Positions 20,798 through 31,571 of a DNA stretch of 64,000 nt are shown here, piece by piece. This stretch comes from Isochrysis galbana (lineage: Eukaryota > Haptophyta > Isochrysidales > Isochrysidaceae). The stretch covers positions 1,152,898 to 1,216,897 of the forward strand of contig CM030931.1 in the NCBI GenBank assembly GCA_018136815.1, read 5' to 3'. Position numbers and translations under genes: made by a program. The notes under the pieces were generated by a model that was given only the letters and a program-made list of their open reading frames with translations, ran no database searches and was not told where the DNA came from. Numbering within the stretch: the first letter of the stretch is position 1; every line of letters begins with the position of its first letter.

Positions 20798-23700
20798 TCA
20801 TCTTCGCGGCGTCTTCACACCGAGGGCCATTTGAGCTGCACGTGCTGCGTCGCCCATGCCCGAGAACAAGGAACCCACGTGCGCCCCCCCTACGCCCGTG
20901 AAACGCTCGCTGAGCACGGCTCCACCGGAGAGCATGCCTCGCAATTGGCCCATCCCCACTAGGGCACTGCGAGTTTCCTCCCTCATGCGGCCAACTATGG
21001 TAGAGGGCCCTAACATCGTGTCTACTGTGCCACGAAGAGCATCAACTCTGGGCCCGTTGTGCGTAGCACCCGTCGCTTGTTGGCCAGCTGCGCCTCCAGC
21101 TCCTGAGATGTTATTTGGAGAATGCAAAGGCGGCGTCTGGATGGGAAGATATGGGAACCTGCCACATTGTGTTGACTGGCGTAAAATAGTTCGAGCGGAC
21201 ATGCTAGCGGCGTTTGCTGTGGCTTGCGGCCCAAGTGGCTCGAGGCTGACAATGTGCAGGACTCGAGTCAAAGCTCTCGCCACGGCAGCGCGGATCGGTT
21301 TTTGAGCGACTGCCCATGTGATGGGGTCGTGGCGCTGCAGCCACCCACTAACCTCGGCCTCAGCATCGTCAAGGGCCGCTCGGATAGCTTTGTCCAAGTC
21401 GGAAGGCTTGATGGCCGCATCATTGCCATCCGCACGACGTGCACGATCTTCCATCGCAACGCCCCGGCTTGAAATGGGCAGCTGGCCGACCATCAGCTGA
21501 GGCCTATGTTGCAATGCCGCGCGGCAGAAGATGAGATCAAAATACAACTGGAAAGCACGGCGCTGCTGCCAGTCCGATTCCCCCAGCGTTGTATGGTGCC
21601 AAGGACTCGACCGAGCTCCATCGCTAGCCTCGTTGCGATCGCCCGCTTCGATCGCTCGAAGGGTGCGTCGGACCACTTGCCGCAGGCATTCTGATGATTC
21701 CGCAGCCTCTGCAGCAAGGAGCATTGGCAACATGGAGGAGATGCCGAGGGTGCGGATGGCGCGCTGACGATTCCATAGCCATTGAACGATCTCCTTTGAA
21801 GCTTCCGCTGGAAGGGTCAGGTGAGGGCTTGTCATGCTGTTGTCCGGGGCATCGTCTGCGAGTTGCACGGCGAGCCAACCAACGCTGCTCACCTCGCCTG
21901 TTTCGAGCGGTGGCGGTAGCCGTGCAGGATTGAGTCGGGCCCACTTGGATAACGCCAGATTCTCCACGGTGCTGAAGCCGTCGACGACCGCAGAAAGCTG
22001 TGCCGCACTGCAACATGGTGCACCACATAAGATGAGCGGCCAACGTGGAAGCTGCGTGGCGAAGCCATTGCTCAATCGCGCAATAATGACCAGTGAAAGA
22101 AGCAGCGGCTGTGCTGGAGCCTTGACGGGCACACCGCACTTGTGATCCGGTAGCTCTGCTTCCTGCCCGGGCGGTGCGCCCGCTTGAGAAGGACATGCGC
22201 GCGCGACGAAGTCCTCGAGCGAGCGCAATAAGGGCAGCGCCCAACGGACGCACTCCTCTACTGCCAATTCCGCTTGAATTTCCGTGATCTTGCCATCATC
22301 GCCCCTGGCCCCCGAGGAGCGCGTAAGCCCACGCAGCTTGTTGCGCAGAAGGAAGGCGACCTTTGCTGAAGCCGCAGCAGTATGAATAACCCTTGCGATG
22401 GGCCTGGGAATCTGTTTCCACTCACACGAGGCGATTGTGGCTCCCTCGACGGCATAGGCGCTGGCGAGCCACGTGCACCCATCAGTCAAGCGAAGCCCAA
22501 GCTCACTGAAGAAGCGCTCATTTTCAAGCTGCCTATCTCTGACTGACGTCGGGCCCACAGAATCGTCAGCCGAAAGACTGCCAAACATGCTCCCGGAATC
22601 TTGCAAAAGCGGCCCTGTGAGTGCCTGCTCGACGGATTCTAGGAGCATGCGGATCGCTGGTTGTGACACTGCGCCGTTGTCGAGGAATACCCGGAGAGCA
22701 TCTTCCAGATGGGCGCTGAAGGCCAGCGCGCACGGCTCTTCTGGCTCAAGATTGCTCAACAATGTACACAGGAGACCACCGTCCGTCAGAGAACTTGTTG
22801 CAAGAGTAGTTCGCCGTTCAAAGTTAACATGAATGTCACTAGATCCTAGGGCATCTGTCCCTGTTGATGGTTGGTCGAGGCGGAGAAGGCATCGTACTGC
22901 TGAATCAACTACGCTTGCTACTTGCTTCCAGCCATCGGCCGCCGCGTTCTCCAGCTTGTAAGCATCGGCAGAAGCCGAATTCGACGTTGCGCCCCCCGCA
23001 TTTGCAGCTGCCTGGCCTTGTCCCTTGCAACAAATCGTACACAGCGTCTCCAGAAGTTGGTGTGGTCGAGAGGACTCAAGAACTTTGCATAAATCACGCA
23101 ATCCCTTCAGCACAGACAAAGCTATATGTTTGGGCGCTCCGTTGCCCGGAAGGCCCGTGGTTGGCGACCCTGGATCCTTGGCGAAGGCAATGTTGTTGTG
23201 AACGAGCGTGCTCTCACCACACCCATGGAAAGCGCCTGTGATGCACCTGCGGACAGCATCGACACGAGCCCGGTAAAAGAGCTCGATCAAAGCAGTAAGA
23301 GATGTACAATTTGAAGCGTCTTCACTAGAGTTGGTCGCCATGTGACCACCGAGCGTGTAGATGGCTGTTAATAGCACACTGGCCTTGCCAGGGGACAATG
23401 TTGGCGGCAGCGCCGGCGAGTGAAGACGCTCTGTGCAGACGGCAATGATGCGGAGACGAATGTCTTCTAGTGACGAGCAGGCCGCGGAAGTAACTGGGAA
23501 GGACATTGAGATACTCTTCATCGTAGCTGAAGCAGCTCGTAGCTCGAACCATCGCTGCACAGCTGTCGCCTCGTGGCCCTGCGCCAGCGCTGCTAGGATG
23601 GCCTCTGCTGAAGAGACGAACCAGTGGACGCGCAGGCTGAGCTGCAACAATGGCGGCAACGGCTGGATAGGTACGCTGCTTCTTGCCCACGCATCCCAAT

Positions 23701-23959
23701 CAGTGATGGCTGATCTACCTGTATCGCCATCCAAACTCTTCTCACCTAATGAGGAGAGTAAACCGTCGGGATCGCAACCCTCCTCTTCAGCTGTCGCGGC
23801 TGCAGCTGCGAATGCCTGTAGCCGCTTGGCGAGCAAGTGTTGCGGGTGGAGCACGTGCTCGGTGTAGTCTCTCCTCCTCTCGTCCAACTGACTGTGCAGC
23901 TCCTGGGCGCGCGTGACGCAACCAGCAAAGGCGGCTGGCGCGGCGAGAGCGCCGCTCAT
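20798..23959 (-). CDS. COG1-like subunit of the conserved oligomeric Golgi complex
   Basis: Uninterrupted frame of 1053 aa from ATG 23959, helical and rich in Leu, Ala and Ser. COG1 is a lobe subunit of the tethering complex that guides vesicles within the Golgi. Support is limited: an N-terminal third with heptad-like helices (LQLSLRVHWFVSSAEAILAAL), a helical stretch SLTALIELFYRARVDAVRR that fits COG1 spacing, and a distal block RRAFQLYFDLIFCRAALQ near residue 800 that resembles the conserved (A)LQLLFDLRYL block of COG1. Length fits the family (about 800-1000 aa). The usual Vps51-type N-terminal block is not obvious, so an upstream exon may be missing. Another helical tethering protein is possible. 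Confidence 0.55.
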   Translation of the reverse strand: MSGALAAPAAFAGCVTRAQELHSQLDERRRDYTEHVLHPQHLLAKRLQAFAAAAATAEEEGCDPDGLLSSLGEKSLDGDTGRSAITDWDAWARSSVPIQPLPPLLQLSLRVHWFVSSAEAILAALAQGHEATAVQRWFELRAASATMKSISMSFPVTSAACSSLEDIRLRIIAVCTERLHSPALPPTLSPGKASVLLTAIYTLGGHMATNSSEDASNCTSLTALIELFYRARVDAVRRCITGAFHGCGESTLVHNNIAFAKDPGSPTTGLPGNGAPKHIALSVLKGLRDLCKVLESSRPHQLLETLCTICCKGQGQAAANAGGATSNSASADAYKLENAAADGWKQVASVVDSAVRCLLRLDQPSTGTDALGSSDIHVNFERRTTLATSSLTDGGLLCTLLSNLEPEEPCALAFSAHLEDALRVFLDNGAVSQPAIRMLLESVEQALTGPLLQDSGSMFGSLSADDSVGPTSVRDRQLENERFFSELGLRLTDGCTWLASAYAVEGATIASCEWKQIPRPIARVIHTAAASAKVAFLLRNKLRGLTRSSGARGDDGKITEIQAELAVEECVRWALPLLRSLEDFVARACPSQAGAPPGQEAELPDHKCGVPVKAPAQPLLLSLVIIARLSNGFATQLPRWPLILCGAPCCSAAQLSAVVDGFSTVENLALSKWARLNPARLPPPLETGEVSSVGWLAVQLADDAPDNSMTSPHLTLPAEASKEIVQWLWNRQRAIRTLGISSMLPMLLAAEAAESSECLRQVVRRTLRAIEAGDRNEASDGARSSPWHHTTLGESDWQQRRAFQLYFDLIFCRAALQHRPQLMVGQLPISSRGVAMEDRARRADGNDAAIKPSDLDKAIRAALDDAEAEVSGWLQRHDPITWAVAQKPIRAAVARALTRVLHIVSLEPLGPQATANAASMSARTILRQSTQCGRFPYLPIQTPPLHSPNNISGAGGAAGQQATGATHNGPRVDALRGTVDTMLGPSTIVGRMREETRSALVGMGQLRGMLSGGAVLSERFTGVGGAHVGSLFSGMGDAARAAQMALGVKTPRR

Positions 23960-24892
23960 CGCACGGGTGGCGCTCGAGTGCGGGGGGAAGGGGGCTACTG
24001 TAGCCCCGAGGGAGAGCAGAGAAGAGGGGGAGACAAGCGATATGTGTGTGGCCCAGCCTATGTTGGGCCCAGTGACTGCGTTATGCGTTAGTGTCAGAGT
24101 TTTCTTGTTGTCCTAGTTTAATCCTAGTGCTGAGGGACCGTGCCTCATCGGCAACGGAGCCCCTACCCCGCGATGGGGGTGTGCGCGGTTGGTGCATGGC
24201 TCGTCCGGTGTATGTGGCTAGGGATGCTAGCCAACAAGACCTCTTACAAGACTACAATTTCTAACGTGGTACCCCCGCCGAGAGACCACCCCGACTTCTA
24301 CAACCACAGCGCGCTCGACGACGCCGCTCAAGGGTACAACACCACAACGAAGAAACTCGACAAATTCGTTGAAAATCTTTTCTTCGACTCAGCGGCCGCC
24401 GACCGCGCCACACGCTCCTCCAAGTGGTGGGACCTGGACCACATGGCCAAATCACTCAACAACAACAACTTTTGTGACAGCCACAACCAGAACCGCCCGC
24501 ACTCGACAGTTCAAGGGTCAAGGGTGACAAAACCACAATTCCACATCGAATGACCCCAAAATCCATCCCTCAGCATCTATTCTTAGAGCCCTCGAGGCGT
24601 CGGGACGCTCGAGGTCGTCACCCGTGTCGAATCGTCACATCAGCCACTACGAGGCGCGTCGAATCTCCCCGGAAGGCATCGGGCTGCGAGGTTGCTACCA
24701 GGCGCAACAGCGTTGCAAAGTCGGGCAGCTCGAGCAAGGAAGCCCCCATTGCTGCAATGGGGAAAATCTCTTCCCCCTAGGGAACGATTGTCCGCGCCTC
24801 CTCACTGTTTCGTCAAATTGCATAGCTGCCACCTCTGCTGCACCCCCCTTGGGAGACGGGCTCGCAGAGGGCGCAGGCGAAAAATCCAAGAT
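23960..24892. other. Intergenic DNA with an unassigned frame
   Basis: A plus-strand frame at 24140-24553 (137 codons) contains NHSALDDAAQGYNTTTKKLD and WWDLDHMAKSLNNNNF. The composition differs from the surrounding junk, and the nearby LINE pieces make a LINE spacer region plausible. I recognise no domain. Confidence 0.3.
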
Positions 24893-25200
24893 TCCCCCCC
24901 CGCGCGGAAAACACGCCGACCGCACCTCCGGAGGGGGAACAGGAATTCCCCCCCGCGCGCAGAATACTCCGGCAGGAGCTCCGGAGGGAGGAGGGCAGGA
25001 ACCCCCCACGCGCGCCCCCCCGCGCGCAGAAAACGCCGGCCGGACCTCCGAAGGGGGAACAGAGGAACCCCCCACGCGCGCAGAAAACGCCGACCGGACC
25101 TCCGGAGGGGGAACAGGAATTCCCCCCCGTGCGCAGCAGACGCCGACAGGAACTCCGGAGGGAGGGGGGGGGGGGGACCCCCCCGCGCGCGCACCGTGGG
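24893..25200. repeat. GC-rich minisatellite, unit about 55 bp
   Basis: About six imperfect units, each containing CGCGCAGAAAACGCCG or a variant, then CCTCCGGAGGGGGAACAG and a C run. The inner GGAGCTCCGGAGG and CTCCGGAGG parts are palindromic. It adjoins the broken end of the gypsy reverse transcriptase fragment at about 25212. Confidence 0.85.
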
Positions 25201-25212
25201 GGAGCCTCAGCG

Positions 25213-25545
25213 GCGTCCATGACGCGGCACATGTAAGAAGGGCCGGATTGAACGCCGAAGGGGAGCACGTTAAACTCGTACTTCCCGCGGTGGGTGACGA
25301 ACGCGGTGATTCCGCGGTCGCTCTCTTTGATCGGGATGCCCCAGAAGCCCGAGGCCAAGTCCAGGGTGCACAGGAATAGCGAGTCCAAGGATCCGCCGCC
25401 GGACGAGAGTCGGTCGATGGCCTCCACCGTAAGGGGGAGAGGGCTGTCCTCTATCCGTAGCTTCGAGTTAACGTCGCGGTAGTCGACGCAAAAGCGGACG
25501 GAGCCGTCTTTCTTGGTGACTAGAACAACCCGAGATGCCCGCCGA
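25213..25545 (-). pseudogene. Gypsy reverse transcriptase fragment
   Basis: Minus-strand translation contains VLVTKKDGSVRFCVDYRDV, DSPLPLTVEAIDRLSSG, TLDLASGFWGIPIKESD and LPFGVQSGPSYMCRVMDA. It is very close to residues around 1255-1360 of the intact gypsy-1 polyprotein at 31572-38435. It ends before the YLDD catalytic motif, where the minisatellite begins. Confidence 0.9.
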
Positions 25546-26254
25546 AGAATAAGAGGATAGACATAAACGACTTTCGTCCCCTATACACGGTCGACCAAAA
25601 CGGACACCTTAAGCCCCGCGCGGAACTTCTCGCGCTAGCCTCCAACCAAGTTGGAAGTTGGGGGTGGCACACATCGCTGAGGAATCTGAGGAACTGAGGA
25701 ATCTAAAGCGTAGAGTGTAGAGTGTAGAGTAAGCAAGACGCGAAAGTCGCGGACACTCGGCGCATAAAAGGCACGCAACAAACATACCCAGACCTCAAGC
25801 GTAAAATTGGCGAAAATCCCGGCAATACCAATACCACGATAAAGCATCCAACAAGCCTCCCCGAACCCGCACTCCGAACTAGGCTCTATTGGCTCTTGGT
25901 AGTGCACCAGAGCCAGAGCCGGACCCCGGAACCGGAAACCGAAGAAAAGGAATGAAGGGGGGAAAGGGAGGTGGTGGAGGGAGGGGATATAAGGGCGGTG
26001 TCATAACAGTGTTAGGGAAACCTAGACCTAGTAGGCGAGTAGCCCGGAATCTTCAGATGTTTTTTAAGCTTAGTTGCTAATTGCCGCCCCTAATAACAAT
26101 AAAACCCCCGTTTGACCGCCCCATATCGAGGTGCTTTTGATTGCATACCATCCGCGTTAATTGCAACGTTGAAGCGCATGCCGTAGCACGCCGGCCCACC
26201 CAAATACATGGCATAGCGTGCAAGCAAGCCAAATGCATACCGCATGCTCGCATG
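25546..26254. other. Intergenic repeat-derived DNA
   Basis: No gene seen. AGCGTAGAGTGTAGAGTGTAG (about 25706) is a short tandem repeat. Around 26107-26121 lies CCGTTTGACCGCCCC, an isolated right end of the TIR family found at 19428-20065. Confidence 0.4.
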
Positions 26255-26365
26255 TACACGTGGAACGCGAGAAAACTACATCAGCACATGGACAACCTAA
26301 TGTGCTCATGCGAGTCGAAAGCAATCCCTCTGGCTCAGATCTGGGGCGCACGGACGCTCGCGGGT
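26255..26365 (+). pseudogene. Possible LINE endonuclease N-terminal fragment
   Basis: Frame reads YTWNARKLHQHMDNLMCS then IPLAQIWGART. This resembles the first strand and helix of LINE APE endonucleases (WNARGL, then VLLQET). The following catalytic regions are absent. Weak but position-specific similarity. Confidence 0.35.
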
Positions 26366-28171
26366 TGTCGACATACGCCGCACGACGCCGGATAGACACG
26401 CAGGCTCGAAATGAATCCATGCACACAGCCAACTGTGCGAGTCAGGGGACCAATCAATGTTACTGATGGTGGTTTACTTCCTTGCAACAAACCTCCTGGC
26501 ATTACCAGACCCGCCACAGGTTGACTCACATTCCGTCAACCATAAGCAGACTAACTCAAAGGCCGATCTTGGTGCGACGCCAATGACGGCGCTTGGCGTT
26601 GTACCTGCGAGCAAGGATGTTCGGTGGTGAACACATAGGGCACTCCAGCCAGACCGCATGGAGATGCCCTGAACCACAGTTTCGCAGACATTTCATCCCG
26701 AGGGTTTTCCCCCTCAGAGACAGTACTGGAGAACAGGAGACACATCGATATCCGGGCGCTGACACGGTGCATTCCGTAGGGTGGCAAGGGGCACGCTTAT
26801 GCGGAACTGACCGAATGCGGTTGTTTGTGCGCATCCGGATCCACTGCGGGATGGGTCGGTTTTGCTTAAGACGCTTGGCAAGCGTCTTCTTGGTGCGCAA
26901 GGTCTTGTTCGCCGGCTGCGATGAAGAACAGAGGCGCTGACTGTCAGCGCACAGAACAGTAACGAAAAGCAATACAGGCGTGCGTGTGAAGGCCAACTGA
27001 ACATAACTAGCTCTCTGCTTGCGAGCACCCGTCGTGAGGGCGCCCCACAAGACACAGGTGATGGATGCCGAGGAGGCGACCTCATCTGCCCTGAGGCCCT
27101 CAAGATCAGACCAAGGAAGCGAGTACGGACGCCACTATCCCCGACGCGTGCCGCAGTCGCTCTCGCTATGCAGCCAACGGGGGCGGGGAGGGGGGGGGGG
27201 CAGCGCGCCATGGCAGAAAGGAGCGAGGCACGACGCCGCTCTGACAACAATAAAATGCGTGGACCCACGTGTTCCGCGACCAAAATCGCTGCCCAACGAC
27301 TTCTGCTTGGTGACCCGGGAAGGGTGACGCGTAGCGCGTAGGGCGGTCAAACAGGGTTTTTTATTAGGATCAGGGGTGAAAAAATGACCATCTCAGAATT
27401 GAGGCAAATTGAGGATTTTTTCACTTGAAAGTTCCCAATACACCCAACTAGCAACTAGCACATATCCGGGGCCCATGGGGACCCAGAACTAGCCCGGTCA
27501 CTCAATATGGATGGGGGTGCGGAGGGAACCAGTAGGGACAGAATAAAATTTTTTTCCAACTGGGAAGGTGCTGGTCCGAAGTTTTTTCTTCAGTGAAGGT
27601 ACAGGTGAAGGTGAGAGTGCAGGAACTGCAGGTGCAGGTGAAGACACGGTGAACGGGGCGCGCTGGGCGGAAAAAATAAGCAGGCACCTGCACTGCACCT
27701 GCACGCACACTCCTTCACTCCAACTCCCTCCCAAGCCCGCCCCTGCCTGCACCACTCCGCGGGCACACGCGCGCACCGCGTACCGCGTCCGCAGCGGCAA
27801 CGTCCGTCCTGCCCTCTCGCATGCATGCCAGCACCCAGCGTGTCGAGCCACCGCTCTCGCGCCAATCCCGCACGAGCTGGAGCTGGAGCACGCGCGCGCT
27901 GGCGCTGGGGCGCGAGCGCACGCTAGCGGGCACCTACACAGTCCACCCGCCACCCGCGCCAGCGCCACGCTCACATGCGTGAATGAACTGTGCGTGTAGT
28001 GCATGCGCTTGTGTGCTGATCTCGACCACCCTCGTTCGTTTTTTGCAGACGATACCAATGGCGACGAGGATCGGGGACACCATTGACGTGGAGGATGAGG
28101 AGAGGAACGACGACAACGACGACGACTCTTCACAAGGGGGCTGGGGGCGGCAGCCGCTGAACGAGCTCCAG
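26366..28171. other. Long intergenic stretch with a TIR-family end
   Basis: No gene recognised. At 27341 an end GGGCGGTCAAACAGGG preceded by TA belongs to the TIR family of 19428-20065; no partner end is visible downstream. Around 27590-27660 short GTGCAGGTGAAG-type repeats occur. At 28058 an ATG opens MATRIGDTIDVEDEERND with an acidic run, which may be the start of the BED-finger fragment that follows, in another frame. Confidence 0.4.
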
Positions 28172-28178
28172 GCTCCAG

Positions 28179-28517
28179 GGCACCCTTCTCGAATGGTCAA
28201 CCATCGTTGAGAATGACGGCCGCGCCAAGAAGACCACGCTCAAGCAATGTCTTTATTGCGGTTTTCACTACACAGGTGGCCCTTTCCAGATTCGTGCACA
28301 CTTGGACCCGTCTGTAAAGCCTCGCACCATTCGCCTATGCACTCCCAGTGAGACGTGGCGTGAGCGCAAGGCTGAGGTGCTTGTGGAGCTGCACAGGCGG
28401 CGTGCTGTTGATGTGCAGGAAGAGCTAGCGAAACGAGTCGGTGACGATACCACGTACCACGTTACCACACCGTACTCCGGAGGAGTAGAACCACTCCTAC
28501 AAAACAACTCAGGCTAG
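28179..28517 (+). pseudogene. BED-type zinc-finger fragment of a hAT-like transposase
   Basis: Frame reads EWSTIVENDGRAKKTTLKQ, CLYCGFHYTGGPFQIRAHL and TWRERKAEVLVELHRR before a stop at 28517. Paired C-x2-C, a GGP turn and RAHL with later cysteine match the BED fingers at the N-terminus of hAT-like transposases. A possible upstream start at 28058 is one frame off, so either an intron or a frameshift lies near 28175. No catalytic region follows. Confidence 0.6.
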
Positions 28518-28829
28518 ACAGGAGGGAGATGACACCAGGGAACAGACGAACAGACGAGAGAACAGGAGATCTTTTTTAGAAGAGCGGAGGTGAGAGAGAA
28601 GATGGAGGGGGCGAGGAACAAGAGGGTTGGGGGTAAAAGCGGGAAGCAGAAAGAAGAAAAGGGAAGAAAAAATGTGGGGGGGACAACGCGAAGAGAGAGA
28701 GACGAGAGAACAAAGGATTTACAGTGTGTGTATGTGTGTATGTCAGAGAGAGAGTGAGAGAGTGAGAGAGAGAGTGTGTGTGTGAGAAGCGAGAGAAAGA
28801 AGCCAGAGAGAGGCGCGAGCGAGACCGGA
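28518..28829. other. 5' flank of the PDH E1-alpha gene
   Basis: Purine-rich DNA with GA and GT microsatellites (28744-28800) directly before the ATG at 28830. No TATA element or other gene seen. Confidence 0.4.
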
Positions 28830-30894
28830 ATGCTGTCGCTCGGCCGCCGGTGGGCCGCGCGACCCGTCATGGGTCGGCGGGCACAGTCAAGCGCGATCAA
28901 GGCGAGCCCGACGGTGCAGCGGCTGATTCGCGCCGCTGGCCTCGACCACTACCCCATCGCACCCACCGGGCCCAAGGGGCTCGTGACGGTGGAGGACGTG
29001 GCGGCCGCTCAGGTGCTCAAGGCTGCGGCCGACCAGGCAGACAGGCAGCCGGTGACGATTGAGCTCAAGCCTATGACTGTTCACCTGATTGATGAGACAA
29101 CGCTACCTACCTCCGCAACCACCAACAAGGCTGAGCTTATTGGCTACTATGAGAAGATGTGCGTGCGCGGCTGTGTGTGCGTGCGCCCTCTGCTGCGCCG
29201 CTCAGCCTCTGCCCCCTTACCGCCGCAGGTATACCATGCGCCGCATGGAGATTGCGGCGGATGTGTTGTACAAGAGCAAGTTCGTCGCCGGCTTCTGCCA
29301 TCTCTATGACGGCCAGGAGGCCATCGGCATGGGTGTCGAGGCGGCGATGACGTTCAATGATTCCATTGTCACCTCGTACCGTGACCACACGTACCAGTAC
29401 ACGCGCGGCGACAAGGTTGAGAACGTATTGGGCGAGCTGCTCGGAAAGTGCGTGCCGACTCGAGCGCTTGGCTCTACTCTTGGCAGTACTCGCCCGTCTT
29501 ACACGTCGGAACACCACACGCGCAAGGCTTTGGCGTGATGACCCTTGCCCCTGCATGTTGGTTAGGTACATCGGGCCTGCCAAGGGAAAGGGCGGGTCGA
29601 TGCACATGTATCGCGCTCAGGCCAACTTCTATGGTGGGAATGGCATTGTTGGTGCGCAAACTTCTCTCGGTGCAGGTCTAGCGTTCGCTCACAAGTACAG
29701 GGGCGACGGGGGCGTCTCGGTCACGCTGTATGGCGATGGCGCTGCTAACCAGGTGACTTGGGGAATACCTCGGGATGGCTTGTTGCTAGATTGGCCCAAC
29801 CTAGCTGAGCTGTGCAGCACCGCCCAGTCATCTGATGATTCCGTTGTACGGATGGCTCCTCTCGGAGAGCTACTCGCTACATGGAGGTGCTCCCTCGTCT
29901 TTGTGCCGAGCAACGACAGGGCGATACACCTCTCCCCACCCATCTCGCGCGATGCTATAATTTGTACATAGGGCCAGCTCTTTGAAGCTGTCAACATGGC
30001 AGCGCTCTGGAAACTTCCCGTCATCTTCGTGTGCGAAAACAACCAGTATGGTATGGGCACTTCCACAAGTCGAGGTTCCGCAGACACGAAGTACTACGCT
30101 CGCGGGCAATACATCCCAGGACTGAAGGTGTGCAGGCATGCATTGCGGCAACGCAAGTGTAAACTTTGTCCTTGCATCTCCAAGGCTAGTCACAACTCCT
30201 GTGTCTGATGTACCTACTCGCCCACCTAACGAAGGTGGACGGGATGAATGTTCTAAGCGTACGTGAGGCTATGCGCGTGGCCAAAGCTCATGCGCTTGAG
30301 CATGGTCCAATCATGATGGAGATGGACACGTACCGATACCATGGGCACTCGATGTCTGATCCTGGAATCACTTACCGCACGCGCGACGAGGTGCGTACTC
30401 CACGGAGCTCAGGGAGCGAGGTGGACGATGGTGATTTCTTTGTGACATGTGACGATCGCTGCAAGCAGATTTTACGGGACTCTGAGCCCCAGCGCCAGCG
30501 TGCGGCTCTTCCACGGCAAAGACTGCCACAAGATATACGTGTCAAACAAGGCGCCATTCACTTGCGGAGTGACCATTTGTCACCGTTTTAGTAGCACCAC
30601 CCTCGTGCAAAGCCATGGGCGCTCGGCAGATTTCTGAGGACGCATTCGCCTGTCGCTCGCTCGCAGGTCTCGGGCATTCGCTCGACCCGCGACCCACTTG
30701 CCTTGGTAAAGACTTGGCTCACCAGCCTCGAGCTCGCAACGGAGGCGGAGATCAAGGCCATCGAGGGCAAGGTGCGCAAACAGATTGATAGCGCTGTAAC
30801 CAAGGCAAAGGCAGCTTCCCCTCCCCCTCCCGATGAGCTTACGCGCGACATCTACACGGGCTCGTACGAGGCACCCCGTATGTGCAACCTTTGA
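28830..30894 (+). CDS. Pyruvate dehydrogenase E1 alpha with an N-terminal peripheral-subunit-binding domain, six exons
   Basis: E1 alpha of the mitochondrial pyruvate dehydrogenase complex, which decarboxylates pyruvate with thiamine diphosphate; 424 aa. Exons: 28830-29158, 29229-29447, 29566-29752, 29972-30127, 30235-30390, 30667-30894. Residues 1-22 are Arg-rich and suit a mitochondrial presequence. Residues 25-62 ([16 protein letters not shown], then [16 protein letters not shown]) match a peripheral-subunit-binding domain, which normally sits on E2 or E3BP. E1 alpha follows from about residue 73: [24 protein letters not shown], the thiamine-diphosphate motif GDGAANQ (239-245) to ENN (267-269), and [12 protein letters not shown]. 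The regulatory phospho-site serine in HGHS is kept (S336); the second site is Thr (T343). Catalytic regions are complete, so it should be functional. Confidence 0.92.
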
Positions 30895-31400
30895 AAAGGA
30901 ACTAGGCACAGGGTTGTACACGGCATAGAGCGAGTGCGAGTGCACTCACACGTTCGTGCTAAGAGCACGCGCGTGCAAAGTGGACGAAACGCACTTTACC
31001 TCTCTCTGGGTAGATGAGGCTGGGAGAATATTATTCATTTAACTTCAATAATAAATAAACTCATATGTGGTGTAAAAATAAAATACTCATGGGTGGATAA
31101 GCAGAAAGGTGTATCCGCGCTTCTACGCCTTTCGAGGGACCAACCCTGTGTGGGATGGAGTGGAGCTGTGGCTGTGTTGCATGTGGGGGCAAGAGGATTG
31201 ATGTATGTAACATGTGAGGTACAGTCCAGAGACATGGGGCACGGGCCACCGGACACATGGGAGGCACGCAACGGAGGAGCTGAGGACGAGCGAGGGACCT
31301 CGACCGGCATGCGGTCACGCGAGACGAGAACGAGGACGAAGAGCACACAAGGCAGGAGGCCACAGGAGCGCTCAAGCGATAGCGCTGAGCGTACAAAAGC
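30895..31400. other. 3' flank of PDH E1-alpha up to the scaffold gap
   Basis: AT-rich stretch at 31020-31085 with AATAAATAAA and AAAATAAAAT strings may hold the polyadenylation region. No further gene is visible before the gap. Confidence 0.4.
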
Positions 31401-31500
31401 NNNNNNNNNNNNNNNNNNNNNNNNNNNNNNNNNNNNNNNNNNNNNNNNNNNNNNNNNNNNNNNNNNNNNNNNNNNNNNNNNNNNNNNNNNNNNNNNNNNN
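31401..31500. other. Assembly gap (100 N)
   Basis: Exactly 100 N, the convention for a gap of unknown length. The 5' LTR of the gypsy-1 element is expected here, so collapsed or unassembled LTR sequence is the likely cause. Continuity of the two sides is not proven. Confidence 1.
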
Positions 31501-31571
31501 TCAAATTAACGTCACCGCGGAGTCCGCGGTCGACCACCGGCGTTCCCACGCCACCCCATCAACCGAGAGCC

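Noticed and set aside
24624-25379. Plus-strand frame rich in PPRAENAGRTSGGG repeats
   Set aside because: It translates the minisatellite and the antisense of the gypsy fragment.
26556-27283. Overlapping minus-strand frames of 164 and 189 codons
   Set aside because: No domain, Cys/Arg-rich composition typical of antisense noise in GC-rich DNA, and no intron support.
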